Part shown: one piece after another, positions 1 through 8,069 of the stretch
Numbering within the stretch: the first letter of the stretch is position 1
How the letters are laid out: each line of letters opens with the position of its first letter
NCBI RefSeq assembly: GCF_001953885.1
Contig: NZ_MQUS01000001.1
Coordinates: 558,001 to 622,000, forward strand
Direction of reading: 5' to 3'
DNA length: 64,000 nt
DNA from: Streptomyces sp. IMTB 2501
Lineage (GTDB): Bacteria > Actinomycetota > Actinomycetes > Streptomycetales > Streptomycetaceae
Notes under the pieces: model-generated
Database searches by the model: none
What the model saw: the letters and a program-made list of their open reading frames with translations, nothing else
Told to the model about the DNA's origin: nothing
Program-made: the position numbers and the translations under genes

Positions 1-1
1 G

Positions 2-637
2 GCCACCATGGGCAACCTCATCGCCCAGCGCGACCTAGAGAAGGTGCACCCCACCGACGACCACACGGCCGTCGCCTTCGCCGGCACCGTCGGCCTCGCC
101 GTCGACATGGTGCGGCTCTTCCAGGTGGAGCTGACACACTTCGAGAAGATCGAGGGCACCCCGATGAGCCTGCCGGGCAAGGCGACCCGGCTCGCGGCCA
201 TGATCCGGCAGAACCTCGCCCAGGCCATGCAGGGCCTCGCCGTCGTCCCGCTGCTCGCCGGATACGACCTCACCGCAGCCGAGGGCAGGGGCGGCCGCAT
301 CTTCTCCTTCGACGCGGCCGGCGGCCTCTACGAGAAACACGACTTCCACGCCGAGGGCTCCGGCTCCCCGTACGCCCGCGGCGCCCTGAAGAAGCTCTAC
401 AGGCCGGACCTCACCCGCCGCGAGGCCGCCCTCGCCGCGCTCCAGGCGCTGTACGACGCGGCGGACGACGACTCGGCCACCGGCGGCCCCGACCTGAACC
501 GCCGTATCTTCCCGGTCGTCTGCGTCCTCACCGAGGACGGCTTCGAGCGGCTGTCCGAGGCAGAGACCGAGGAACTGAGCCGGGAGATGATCCTCTGGCG
601 CGGCGAGCGCCCGGACGGACCGCACGCCGCGCCCTGA
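2..637 (+). CDS. prcB: 20S proteasome beta subunit PrcB, 5'-truncated by the window edge
   Basis: The frame is open from the first bases and reads [20 protein letters not shown], the typical stretch about 20 residues after the catalytic N-terminal threonine of actinobacterial PrcB. The propeptide and Thr1 therefore lie upstream, and the ATG at position 8 is internal. The remaining ~210 residues carry the usual landmarks ([55 protein letters not shown]). PrcB forms the proteolytic inner rings of the 20S core with PrcA, degrading Pup-tagged proteins in the cytoplasm. In Streptomyces prcA normally follows directly, but here no alpha-subunit gene follows within the next kilobases. This may be an orphan second prcB or a broken operon. 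Family assignment is very secure; paralogue status is inference. Confidence 0.93.
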   Translation, partial: ATMGNLIAQRDLEKVHPTDDHTAVAFAGTVGLAVDMVRLFQVELTHFEKIEGTPMSLPGKATRLAAMIRQNLAQAMQGLAVVPLLAGYDLTAAEGRGGRIFSFDAAGGLYEKHDFHAEGSGSPYARGALKKLYRPDLTRREAALAALQALYDAADDDSATGGPDLNRRIFPVVCVLTEDGFERLSEAETEELSREMILWRGERPDGPHAAP

Positions 638-1331
638 CCCCCTCGGGCCCGGCATGGTCCACGTCTCCGTCCGGCAACTGCACAAGACCAGCGGGCAGCG
701 GTACTACGCCACGTGGGGCGAGCCCGTCCCGCAGACATACACCACCGGCCCCATCTGCGTCTTCAGCGTGCGGACCCTGGAGGCGATGAAGAACCTCGGC
801 GTTCGGGTGACGCACGAGGACTGCAAGAGCGCCGTCGGTCTCGTGGCCAAGCCCGCCGCGGCCGTGCACAGCCTCTTCAGCAGCACTCCACCGCGCCGGT
901 ACGGCGCTCCGCCGCGCGAGAGCTCGCCTTCTCAACTCCCTCGGCCGGCAAGCTGCGTTGATGTAGTCACGCTGCTCAGCGCCCTCGACGGCGGGGGTCT
1001 CAGGTGACTGCCAGGGGACACGCAGGGGACGGAAGGATGAGGAACGGCCGGGCCGGCGGACATCGCCGCCCCGTCGGACGAGGAGCGTCGAACCCGGAGT
1101 GACCAGTTGCGCCAGGAAGTGGAGCGCAGACCGGCGGAGGGCACGCAGTGAACCTGTGCCAGGCGAAGCGTCGGATGGCCAAGGGCTTCGCAGACCCGGC
1201 GATGATGAGCCTGGCGCAGTTGAGGCCGGGATCGCCGAGCTGGTCCGGGCGGACGAACTTCCGGAAGGCCTCGTTTCCTTCCGCTGTTACGGACGTCGGG
1301 GTCACAGGCTCGACATGCAGACTCCCGGTCC
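638..1331. other. Intergenic stretch without a convincing gene
   Basis: About 690 bases separate prcB from the ligase gene. An open frame at 654-1007 (plus, 117 codons) starts 17 bases after the prcB stop but has no good ribosome site, a low-complexity tail and no family I recognise. Other frames at 1099-1480 are similarly unconvincing. The phrase LRQEVERRPAEG near 1107-1142 vaguely recalls a transposase OrfA coiled coil, but is too short to call. The stretch may hold the eroded remains of prcA or an insertion. Confidence 0.5.
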
Positions 1332-2606
1332 ATGGGCGAACCTGGGACTGTGGAGGCAAAGTCCCTGGCATCACGCACCGTGGGCGAGCTGACCACGGCG
1401 CAGTTGCGTGGCGTCGCCGCGTGGGCGGCAGCATGTCCGGCCTTGACGATGACCTGCCGCCGGTGGCTGGCGGAGGGTGACGGCCGGCGGCTGACGGACT
1501 TGCCGCATATGACGGTGGAGCAGGGGTTGGAGGCCGCCGGCCGCCAACTCCGCGGCCGCCCCGCCTATTACACCGTCAGCAGTGGGACGACTGGGCCGCC
1601 GAGGGTGAAAGGCCTGGCGTCCAGGGAAGACGTGTCCAGTGCTCACGTCAGCCAATGGCGGCCGATGCGCCCGGGTGACGTGCTCCTCAATCTCTTTTCC
1701 ACGGGCGGGGCCTACCTGACCGCCGAGCGCACAGCCGCACTGTGCGGAGCTCACACAGTGCCAGGGGTGACCGAGGCAGGCGATCTGATCGGACTCGCAC
1801 CGAGTCTGGCGCGCATCGGTGTGAACGCCGTGGCCGGCTATCCTGAGATGCTCGCCTTTTTCGCCCGCACCGTGCTCGGGAATCGGCTCGGGCTGCGGCC
1901 CCGCCTCGTCATCTGGACGGGCGGAAACCTGACGTCGGGATGCGCCGCGCTCCTGCGTGAACTCAATCCGGAGCTCGAATTCTGGAGTGTCTACTCGTCC
2001 TCCGAAGCCGGCGGAGTCGCGTTCGGTTTCCCGGACTGCGCCCTCGGTGTACATCATCTGTGGCCTGGCCAAATCCTGGAACTGACCGCGGAACGGTGTT
2101 GCCTGACGCGCGCCGTCGGTCTTCCCGCGGGGCGCCCTCTGCTCCGTCTGCCGCTGGGCGACAGAATCGAGGGACCGGTGACATGTCCTTGCGCGCGGGA
2201 CTTGCCGGCGCTGCGGGTCCAGGGGCGGCTGAACGACATGGTGAGGCTGTACGACGCCGTGTTCTCCGTGGACAGCCTGCGCCTGGCCGCCACCGACTCC
2301 CCTGAAGTGATCGGCGCGCAGGTCATTCTCGTACCCGAAGACCTCGACGACCCGTACGGCCCGCAGCGGAGCCTGGGCGTGCGCGTGGACCCGCGCACGG
2401 CAGTGGCCGGCCGGGGCGTCGCTGACCGGACGCGCGCCCGGATGACAACTCAGCACGCTGCTCTGCGTGCCATCTCGGAGCGGAGCCCGGAAGCATTCTG
2501 GATCGAGTGCGGCCCGTTGGAGCAGTTGTCCGACTGCCTCAAGACCAAGCCCGCCGTCGTGTCACGCGGGCACGCTCCCGACCTCTGGTCAGGCAAAGGC
2601 CACTGA
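1332..2606 (+). CDS. PaaK-like adenylate-forming acyl-CoA/acyl-carrier ligase
   Basis: This 424-residue protein has the phosphate-binding signature SSGTTGPPRVK at about residues 83-93, the segment VYSSSEAGG near residue 221 in the place of the (Y/F)GxTE motif, and GRLNDMVRLYDAVFSVDSL near residue 297, corresponding to the hinge GR(S/N)D region. The length matches phenylacetate-CoA ligase-type enzymes (~430). Such enzymes adenylate a carboxylic acid with ATP and pass it to CoA or a carrier thiol. It is followed after 2 bases by a GNAT-like gene and then by E1 alpha/beta genes, so it probably heads a small biosynthetic operon. The ATG lacks a strong ribosome site, so the start is uncertain. The substrate cannot be read from the sequence. 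Confidence 0.8.
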   Translation: MGEPGTVEAKSLASRTVGELTTAQLRGVAAWAAACPALTMTCRRWLAEGDGRRLTDLPHMTVEQGLEAAGRQLRGRPAYYTVSSGTTGPPRVKGLASREDVSSAHVSQWRPMRPGDVLLNLFSTGGAYLTAERTAALCGAHTVPGVTEAGDLIGLAPSLARIGVNAVAGYPEMLAFFARTVLGNRLGLRPRLVIWTGGNLTSGCAALLRELNPELEFWSVYSSSEAGGVAFGFPDCALGVHHLWPGQILELTAERCCLTRAVGLPAGRPLLRLPLGDRIEGPVTCPCARDLPALRVQGRLNDMVRLYDAVFSVDSLRLAATDSPEVIGAQVILVPEDLDDPYGPQRSLGVRVDPRTAVAGRGVADRTRARMTTQHAALRAISERSPEAFWIECGPLEQLSDCLKTKPAVVSRGHAPDLWSGKGH

Positions 2607-2608
2607 GC

Positions 2609-3391
2609 ATGACCGGCGAGCACATGCAACTCCTTTCCGCGGCGCTCCAGGGCTTCACCGTCCTGGCTCAGAACGTCACGGATGTCGCCGACGGCGCTTT
2701 CCGTGCCTTCGTCGTGAACGGGTACCCGGCGCCGAGCTACTCCCCGGTCGTCTGCCTGGAACGGCAGTTGCCGCAGGCCGACACGCTGGAGGCGGTCAGT
2801 GCCTACTGGCGCCAACAGTGGGGACCGGCCTACCCGCCGGGCTTTGTCTTCTGCCCGTGCGACAGAACCCCGCCCCGGCACGCGGCGGACGGCTGGCGAC
2901 GCGTGGAGCCTCTCCACATCATCGTGGAGTCCTCACGTCCGAGGCGGCCACAGGTGCGCCCCCCTTTCACGCTGTCCACCGTCCGGCTCGGCGACTCGGT
3001 CACAGACGTCCAGTTCCAGGCAGTGGTCGCCGCGTGCTTCCCCGAAACGCGGCAGAACCCGGAGCAGATCCTCGCACCGTTTCACCGGGCCCGGGCTCTC
3101 ACCGAGCTGATCATCATCAGCCATGGAGACCCGCCGAGACCCGTTGCCGCAAGTGCTGTCACGGCGAGAGGCGACACGGCGTTCCAAACACGCGGCGCCG
3201 TCGTGAAACCGTACCGGGGTCTCGGGTTTTCACGGGTCATGCAGGAAGCGGCACTTGGGCGTTGCCACGCCCTGGGCGCTACGACCGCCGTCACCGCCAC
3301 GCGCAACCCGCGCGTTCTCGGCGTCAACCGCCCGTCCCTGGAGCTGTGGATCTACCAGTACCAGCCAAACGATGCGAACGACGACTTCTGA
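2609..3391 (+). CDS. GNAT-like acyltransferase
   Basis: 260 residues from the ATG at 2609, two bases after the ligase stop. The last third contains a GNAT-type acyl-CoA binding segment (VVKPYRGLGFSRVMQEA, about residues 199-215) followed by a beta strand and the C-terminal helix pattern. The first ~130 residues have no recognisable motif and contain a CPCD pair of cysteines. The stop overlaps the start of the E1 alpha gene in a TGATG junction, which implies translational coupling. It probably transfers an acyl group made by the ligase or by the E1 pair onto an unknown acceptor; this is inference from context only. Confidence 0.6.
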   Translation: MTGEHMQLLSAALQGFTVLAQNVTDVADGAFRAFVVNGYPAPSYSPVVCLERQLPQADTLEAVSAYWRQQWGPAYPPGFVFCPCDRTPPRHAADGWRRVEPLHIIVESSRPRRPQVRPPFTLSTVRLGDSVTDVQFQAVVAACFPETRQNPEQILAPFHRARALTELIIISHGDPPRPVAASAVTARGDTAFQTRGAVVKPYRGLGFSRVMQEAALGRCHALGATTAVTATRNPRVLGVNRPSLELWIYQYQPNDANDDF

Positions 3392-4483
3392 TGCGACCAA
3401 CGCCCTGTCTGTTCGGCGGCGCTTTGCCCGAAAAGGTGCACGGCGTCCTCGACGACGCGCCACCGCCCGGCGCGTCCACACCTCTCGGGCCGCTGCCGCA
3501 CGGGCCGGAACTGGTCGCCATGCAACGGGCTCTCCGGCTGGGCCGGGCCATCGAGGATGCCGCGACCGCCATGGCCAAGCAAGGGCGCCTCGTCGCCTAT
3601 CCCGCTGCTCAGGGGCAGGAGGCCGTCCAGGTGGGCGCCGCATGGGCGCTGGATCCCACTGACTGGCTCTTCCCGACCTACCGTGACTCCATCGCGGTGA
3701 TCACCCGTGGGGTGGACCCCGCCGAGGTTCTGGCCGGTTTTCTTGGCCGCCGCCACCAGGGCTTCGACTCACGCGCACCGTGTCGCGCCACTGTGCACAC
3801 CTCTGGCCACACACGCCCCGCACGCTGTGGGCCTCGCCTACGCGGCGCGCTACCGCGGCGAGGACACCGTGGCTCTGGTCCTCCTCGGCGACGGAGCCAC
3901 CAGCGAGGGCGACTTCCACGCGGCCCTGAACTTCGCAGCCGTCCTGGCCACTCCCGTCGTCTTCGTCGTCCAGAACAACGGATACGCCATCAGCGTCCCC
4001 TCGCGGCTCCAGAGCGCCGCCGTCAGTTTCGCCCACAAAGGGATCGGGTACGGCATCCCAGCCGAAATCGTCGACAGAAACGACGTTCTGGCCGTCATGC
4101 TCACTGTGCGCACCGCCGTTGAGCGAGCCCGAGCCGGAGCGGGACCGGCGCTGATCGAGGCGGTCACCTACCGCGTCGGCCCGCATTCCAGTGCCGACAA
4201 CCCTGCGCGCTACCGCGACGCGAGCGAGACCGCCGCTTGGCGGCAGCGCGACCCGCTGGAACGGTTCACCGCATACCTGACCCACCATGATCTGCTCACC
4301 GCCGAGGTCACCGACGGCCTACGGGCAGCGGCGCACGCCACAACCGCCCGGCTGCGCGCCCGTGTCGACGCACCCTACGAACCCGACCTGCGTGACCTGA
4401 CCGCGCACGTCTACACCCGGCCACCGCCGCACCTCACAGCTCAAGCCACCGAGTTCGCCGGAAGGAAGAAGCCCCGTGCATGA
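3391..4483 (+). pseudogene. 2-oxoacid dehydrogenase E1 alpha subunit, interrupted by a frameshift
   Basis: Read in two frames this is a complete E1 alpha of the pyruvate/branched-chain 2-oxoacid dehydrogenase type. The first frame (3391 to ~3770) gives MRPTPCLFGG through QGQEAVQVGAAWALDP and LFPTYRDSIAV. The next frame (~3775 to 4483) gives HRVAPLCTPLATHAPHAVGL, the thiamine diphosphate motif GDGATSEGDFHAAL...QNN (bases 3887-3979) and a normal C-terminus. The switch needs one base skipped between about 3765 and 3780. Without it translation runs into a nonsense arginine-rich tail to 4122. The TGATG start couples it to the GNAT gene and its end overlaps the E1 beta start by 8 bases. It may be a genuine pseudogene, a sequencing error or, less likely, recoding. 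Confidence 0.85.
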
Positions 4484-5414
4484 CTTCGCGGGTGCACTCA
4501 ACCAGGCTCTGTGCGATGCCCTGAGCGCCGACGACAGCGTCGTCGTCTTCCGGGTCACTGATGGCTTGGCCGCGGCCTTCGGCAGCCACCGGTGCTTCGA
4601 CACCCCCCTGTGCGAGTCCGGCATCGTGGGCAGCGCGGTCGGCATGGCGATGAACGGCCTGCGTCCCGTGATCGAGATCCAGTTCGACGCGTTCGCCTAC
4701 TCGGCCTTCGAGCAGATCACCAGCCACGTCGCCAAGATGCGCAACCGAACCGCCGGCCGTCTCGCCTTGCCCATGGTCATCCGGATCCCCTACGGCGGTG
4801 GTATCGGCGCGGTCGAGCACCACAGTGATTCCTCCGAGGCCTACTACACCCACACCCCGGGCCTCCTGGTCGTGACGCCATCCACAGTGGCCGACGCCTA
4901 CTCACTGCTCCGAGAGGCGATCGACCATCCCGATCCGGTCATCTTCCTCGAACCCAAACGCCTCTACTGGCGCAAGGAGGACGTGGCCCTCCCACAACGT
5001 ACAGGCGGCTTCGGACAGGCTGCCGTCCGCCGGTCCGGCACCACGGCCACCCTGGTCGCCTACGGTCCGACCGTGGACGTCGCTCTGGAAGCCGCCGAAG
5101 AAGGCCAGGCATACGGCTGGGAACTGGAGGTCGTCGACCTGCGAACGCTCGTCCCGCTCGACGACAAGACGTTGGTCAGAAGCATTCGTCGTACCGGGCG
5201 AGCCGTCGTCCTCCACGAGGCGGCCGGCTTCGGCGGATACGGCGCCGAAATCGCCGCCCGGCTGACCGAGTCCTGCTTCTACCACCTCGAAGCCCCCATC
5301 CGCCGAGTCACCGGCCTCGACGCCCCCTACCCTGCTCCCTCACTCGAACAGCACTACCTGCCGCGCACCCCCCGTGTCCTCGCCGCCGTCGAGGACGTCC
5401 TGTCGTACGCATGA
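4476..5414 (+). CDS. 2-oxoacid dehydrogenase E1 beta subunit lacking the GEDVG loop
   Basis: 312 residues from a GTG start preceded by GGAAGGAAG at about 8 bases. It has the family landmarks FRVTDGL, DTPLCESGIVGSAVGMAM (E47 is the conserved cofactor-contacting glutamate), VIEIQFDAFAYSAFEQI, RIPYGGGIGAVEHHSDS, PSTVADAYSLL, LRTLVPLD and HEAAGFGGYGAEI. The normal N-terminal segment GE(D/E)VG..GGVF between the first beta strand and FRVTDGL is absent: residues VVVF (22-25) run straight into RVTDGL. That is an in-frame loss of about 11 residues, including a glutamate that normally touches thiamine diphosphate. E1 alpha and beta together decarboxylate a 2-oxoacid; no E2 lipoyl protein or E3 is nearby. 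Confidence 0.85.
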   Translation: MHDFAGALNQALCDALSADDSVVVFRVTDGLAAAFGSHRCFDTPLCESGIVGSAVGMAMNGLRPVIEIQFDAFAYSAFEQITSHVAKMRNRTAGRLALPMVIRIPYGGGIGAVEHHSDSSEAYYTHTPGLLVVTPSTVADAYSLLREAIDHPDPVIFLEPKRLYWRKEDVALPQRTGGFGQAAVRRSGTTATLVAYGPTVDVALEAAEEGQAYGWELEVVDLRTLVPLDDKTLVRSIRRTGRAVVLHEAAGFGGYGAEIAARLTESCFYHLEAPIRRVTGLDAPYPAPSLEQHYLPRTPRVLAAVEDVLSYA

Positions 5415-5521
5415 CCTCGCATGGCGGGAGCTCAGGCGGGCAAGGCGCTGGATGCAACGGCCTGTTCACCCCTCTTCCAGGCCTGCCCGAATGGGTAGAA
5501 ATCTCAGTTGCCCCTGACTGA

Positions 5522-5822
5522 GCAGAAGGACTACGGGTCCTGCATGTCGCTCACAACATCGCAGCGGAACGCCTCGACCGCTGGGACCGCGTGACCGCCA
5601 TCTCGATCACCGCACTGTCCACCGTAGTAGGTACGGCGATCTTCGCCACGCTGGCCGACTCGTCACAGACGGCACTTCGCGTCATCACCGGAATCCTGAG
5701 CCTCGCCGCAGCGGCACTCAGCACCGCGCAGCTCATCTGGAACCTACCCGCAACTCCCAGCACAGCACCGTGCTGCCGCTGTGCGCTACGCCACCGTACG
5801 GCGCCAGGTCGACATTGCCTGA
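5522..5822 (+). pseudogene. Decayed SLATT-domain membrane protein
   Basis: Frame 5522 to ~5735 reads HNIAAERLDRWDRVTAISIT, then two hydrophobic segments (VVGTAIFATLA and VITGILSLAAAALSTA). This matches the two-transmembrane core of SLATT proteins (SMODS/SLOG-associating effector membrane domain). After ~5735-5745 the similarity continues in another frame as AQHRAAAVRYATVRRQVDIA up to a TGA at 5820. There is no start codon ahead of the first frame (a stop ends at 5521, and the only in-frame GTG at 5591 lies inside the domain), and the usual ~40 C-terminal residues are missing. SLATT proteins are predicted pore-forming effectors linked to nucleotide-based phage defence. This copy looks dead: start lost, frameshifted and truncated. 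Confidence 0.72.
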
Positions 5823-6003
5823 ACCGCTCCTGCCCCGTGTCGGTCAAAGACTGCGGGGCTCCTCGCAGACCTGCCTGGGAAAGACACCCCGCCGCGGGGG
5901 AGTTCAGCTCGCTGCCTCTCGAAGACCCAGACGTGTGCGGACGGTTCACCACAGGAAGGACCGGTGAATCGATGGACACAGACGGACGCCGGCAAGGCTT
6001 TGC

Positions 6004-7407
6004 TCAGCCCGCGGGCAGGCTCACAACGAACCGCGCCCCAGGCCCGTACCCAGGGTCATAGGACACCTCACCCCCTGCTGACCTGGCCAGGCGCCGGGCG
6101 AGCGGCAGGCCGAGGCCCGCGCCGCCGTGTCCGTCGCCGGGGTCGGCCCGCTTGCCGGGCTGGAAGAGCAGCTCCGTGAAGGCGGCGGGCACGCCGGGGC
6201 CGTCGTCCGTGACCTCGACCCGTATACCGCCGTCCGCCCGGGACGCGCCGAGTGTGACCGTCGTACGCGCATAGCGCACCGCGTTGGCCAGCAACGGACT
6301 GACGATCCGTTCCAGGAGCGCCGGCTGCACCCCGGCCGTGAGCGGCCCCGGCCCGTCCGGTACGACGACCCGCACCGTGCCGGAAGCGTCCGCGTGCGTG
6401 GCCATGCGGTGCAGCACCGTCGGCACATCGGCGGTGCCGGGGGCCGTCGGCGCACCCGCGCGGGCCTCGTCCAGCAGGGTGTCGCAGATGGTGCGCATCG
6501 ACTGCGCGGCCTCGGCCAGGACCTCGTGGGAGGCCCGGGTCTCGGCGTCGGAGCGCGGGCGGGAGCGCCACCAGTCCAGCTCGGCGACGATCCGGCTGAG
6601 CGGGGTGCGCAGTTCGTGCGACAGCTCGCCGGTCAGCTGCCGCTCATGCCGCAGCACCGCCCGGATCCGGTCCAGCAGGGAGTCCAACGAGACGCCGAGC
6701 GCGGCCAGTTCGGCCGGTCGGCCGCCACCCGCGAAGCGCTCCTCGGACCCCACGGCACTCCACTGGGTCGCCTGGTCCGTCATCGTGCGCACCGGGCGCA
6801 GCGCCCGCCCCACCACCAGCCGGGTCAGCGCATAGGTGCACACGAGCATCACCGCGTCCAGCGCGCACGAGCCCAGCAGCAGCGTTCGGGCGGAACTGCG
6901 GTACGGCGCGAGGTCCAGCGCCGTGACCACGGTGGTCCGCGCCGCCGCACCGGGCACCGGCGCCGCGCACAGCCGTACGGTGTCGGGGCCGTGCACCGTG
7001 GCACAGCCGCGCCGGCCGCGGGCGGCCAGCGCATCGGCGGCGCGGGTGAGCGCGCCGGCGCCGGCCGGGGGCCGCTCCAGCAGCCTGCCGTCCGCGTAGA
7101 TCCACGCGTTGGTGTCCAGCAGCCGGTCGCCGGAGGTCTCCAGCACCCGCACCCTGCCGTGACGGGTGTCGACGGTCGTGGCGACGGCCGCCGCGCGGGT
7201 GCGCAGTTCGTCGTCCGCCTCCTGCCGGAGACGGTGGCCGACCACGCTGTTGAAGACGACGGTGAGGATCAGCATCAGCAGCGCGGCGGTGACCAGGGCG
7301 GCCAGCGAGAGCCGGCCGCGCAGGGTCCGCGGCGCCGGCCACGACGTGAGGCGGGCGAGGGACGACGGCGGACGGGCCGGGAACGATCCGCTGTGCGGGA
7401 GCCTCAT
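6004..7407 (-). CDS. Two-component sensor histidine kinase
   Basis: 467 residues. A membrane segment at about 35-57 (LAALVTAALLMLILTVV) and a second near 175-195 bracket a ~115-residue extracytoplasmic sensor region. A HAMP-like stretch (RALRPVRTMT) follows, then the HisKA motif LSHELRTPLSRI with the phospho-accepting histidine, an N box (LLANAVRYA), G1 (VTDDGPGVP) and G2 (GGAGLGLPLARRL). The ATG overlaps the stop of the response-regulator gene by 4 bases, so the pair is co-transcribed and coupled. It is the last gene of an operon with DedA and two PAP2 phosphatases, suggesting it senses envelope or lipid-carrier stress. The signal is unknown. Confidence 0.9.
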   Translation of the reverse strand: MRLPHSGSFPARPPSSLARLTSWPAPRTLRGRLSLAALVTAALLMLILTVVFNSVVGHRLRQEADDELRTRAAAVATTVDTRHGRVRVLETSGDRLLDTNAWIYADGRLLERPPAGAGALTRAADALAARGRRGCATVHGPDTVRLCAAPVPGAAARTTVVTALDLAPYRSSARTLLLGSCALDAVMLVCTYALTRLVVGRALRPVRTMTDQATQWSAVGSEERFAGGGRPAELAALGVSLDSLLDRIRAVLRHERQLTGELSHELRTPLSRIVAELDWWRSRPRSDAETRASHEVLAEAAQSMRTICDTLLDEARAGAPTAPGTADVPTVLHRMATHADASGTVRVVVPDGPGPLTAGVQPALLERIVSPLLANAVRYARTTVTLGASRADGGIRVEVTDDGPGVPAAFTELLFQPGKRADPGDGHGGAGLGLPLARRLARSAGGEVSYDPGYGPGARFVVSLPAG

Positions 7408-8069
7408 GTCAGGCGGTGGCCGATCCCGCGTGCGGTGGCGATGGTCCGGTCGCTGCCCGCCGCGCGCAGCTTGCGGCGCAGCCGGGTCAGATACTGGTCC
7501 AGCGTGTTGTCGCTGACCTGTGCTCCCTCCGGCCAGCCCGCGCGGAGCAGCTCACGGCGGCGCACCAGCTCCCCGCCGGCCGCGCTGAGCGCCGCCAGCA
7601 GCCGGAACTCCGTCGGGGTCAGTTCCACGCGCCTGCCCTCCACGGTGGCGCTGTGCCGGACGGCGTCCAGCACCAGTCCGCCCGCCCCGGCGGTCCCGGC
7701 CGGGGGCACCGCCCGGCGCAGCGCCGCCCGCAGCCGGGCCGCCAGCTCGGAGAGATGGAACGGCTTGGGCAGATAGTCGTCGCCCCCGGCCGAGAAGCCC
7801 GACAGCCGGTCCGTGAGCCCGTGCCGCGCGGTCAGGAAGACGACCGGGGCGAGGTAGCCGCCCGCGCGCATCGCCTGGCACACATCGCGGCCGTCGGCGT
7901 CGGGCAACCCGACGTCCAGCACGACGGCCGACACGTCCGGTGTCGCCAGCCGCAGGGCCGTGGCGCCGTCGCCGGCACAGACCGTGTCGAAGTCCTCGTC
8001 ATGCAGACCGCGGCGCAGCACGTCACGCAGGGCGTGATCGTCCTCGACGATGAGGATCCTGGGACGCAT
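7404..8069 (-). CDS. OmpR/PhoB-family response regulator
   Basis: 221 residues from the ATG at 8069 (MRPRILIVEDD), preceded by GGAGAAAG. I chose this start over in-frame upstream codons because the upstream residues are low-complexity and the receiver domain begins here. Receiver landmarks are EDD near residues 9-11, the phosphorylated Asp in VVLDVGLPDADG, the T of VFLTAR, and K in YLPKPF. The C-terminal winged helix contains ELTPTEFRLLAAL and a VSDNTLDQYLTRLRRKL recognition region. Phosphorylated by the adjacent kinase, it should bind DNA, probably its own operon promoter. Its 5' end lies inside the 3' end of the preceding PAP2 gene (47-base overlap). Confidence 0.92.
   Translation of the reverse strand: MRPRILIVEDDHALRDVLRRGLHDEDFDTVCAGDGATALRLATPDVSAVVLDVGLPDADGRDVCQAMRAGGYLAPVVFLTARHGLTDRLSGFSAGGDDYLPKPFHLSELAARLRAALRRAVPPAGTAGAGGLVLDAVRHSATVEGRRVELTPTEFRLLAALSAAGGELVRRRELLRAGWPEGAQVSDNTLDQYLTRLRRKLRAAGSDRTIATARGIGHRLT

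Noticed and set aside
654..1007. A 117-codon open frame after prcB
   Set aside because: No ribosome site, a low-complexity tail and no family; not supported enough to call as a gene.
3391..4122. E1 alpha first frame read through to 4122 as a complete protein
   Set aside because: After ~3775 the product is an arginine-rich out-of-frame reading of the cofactor domain.
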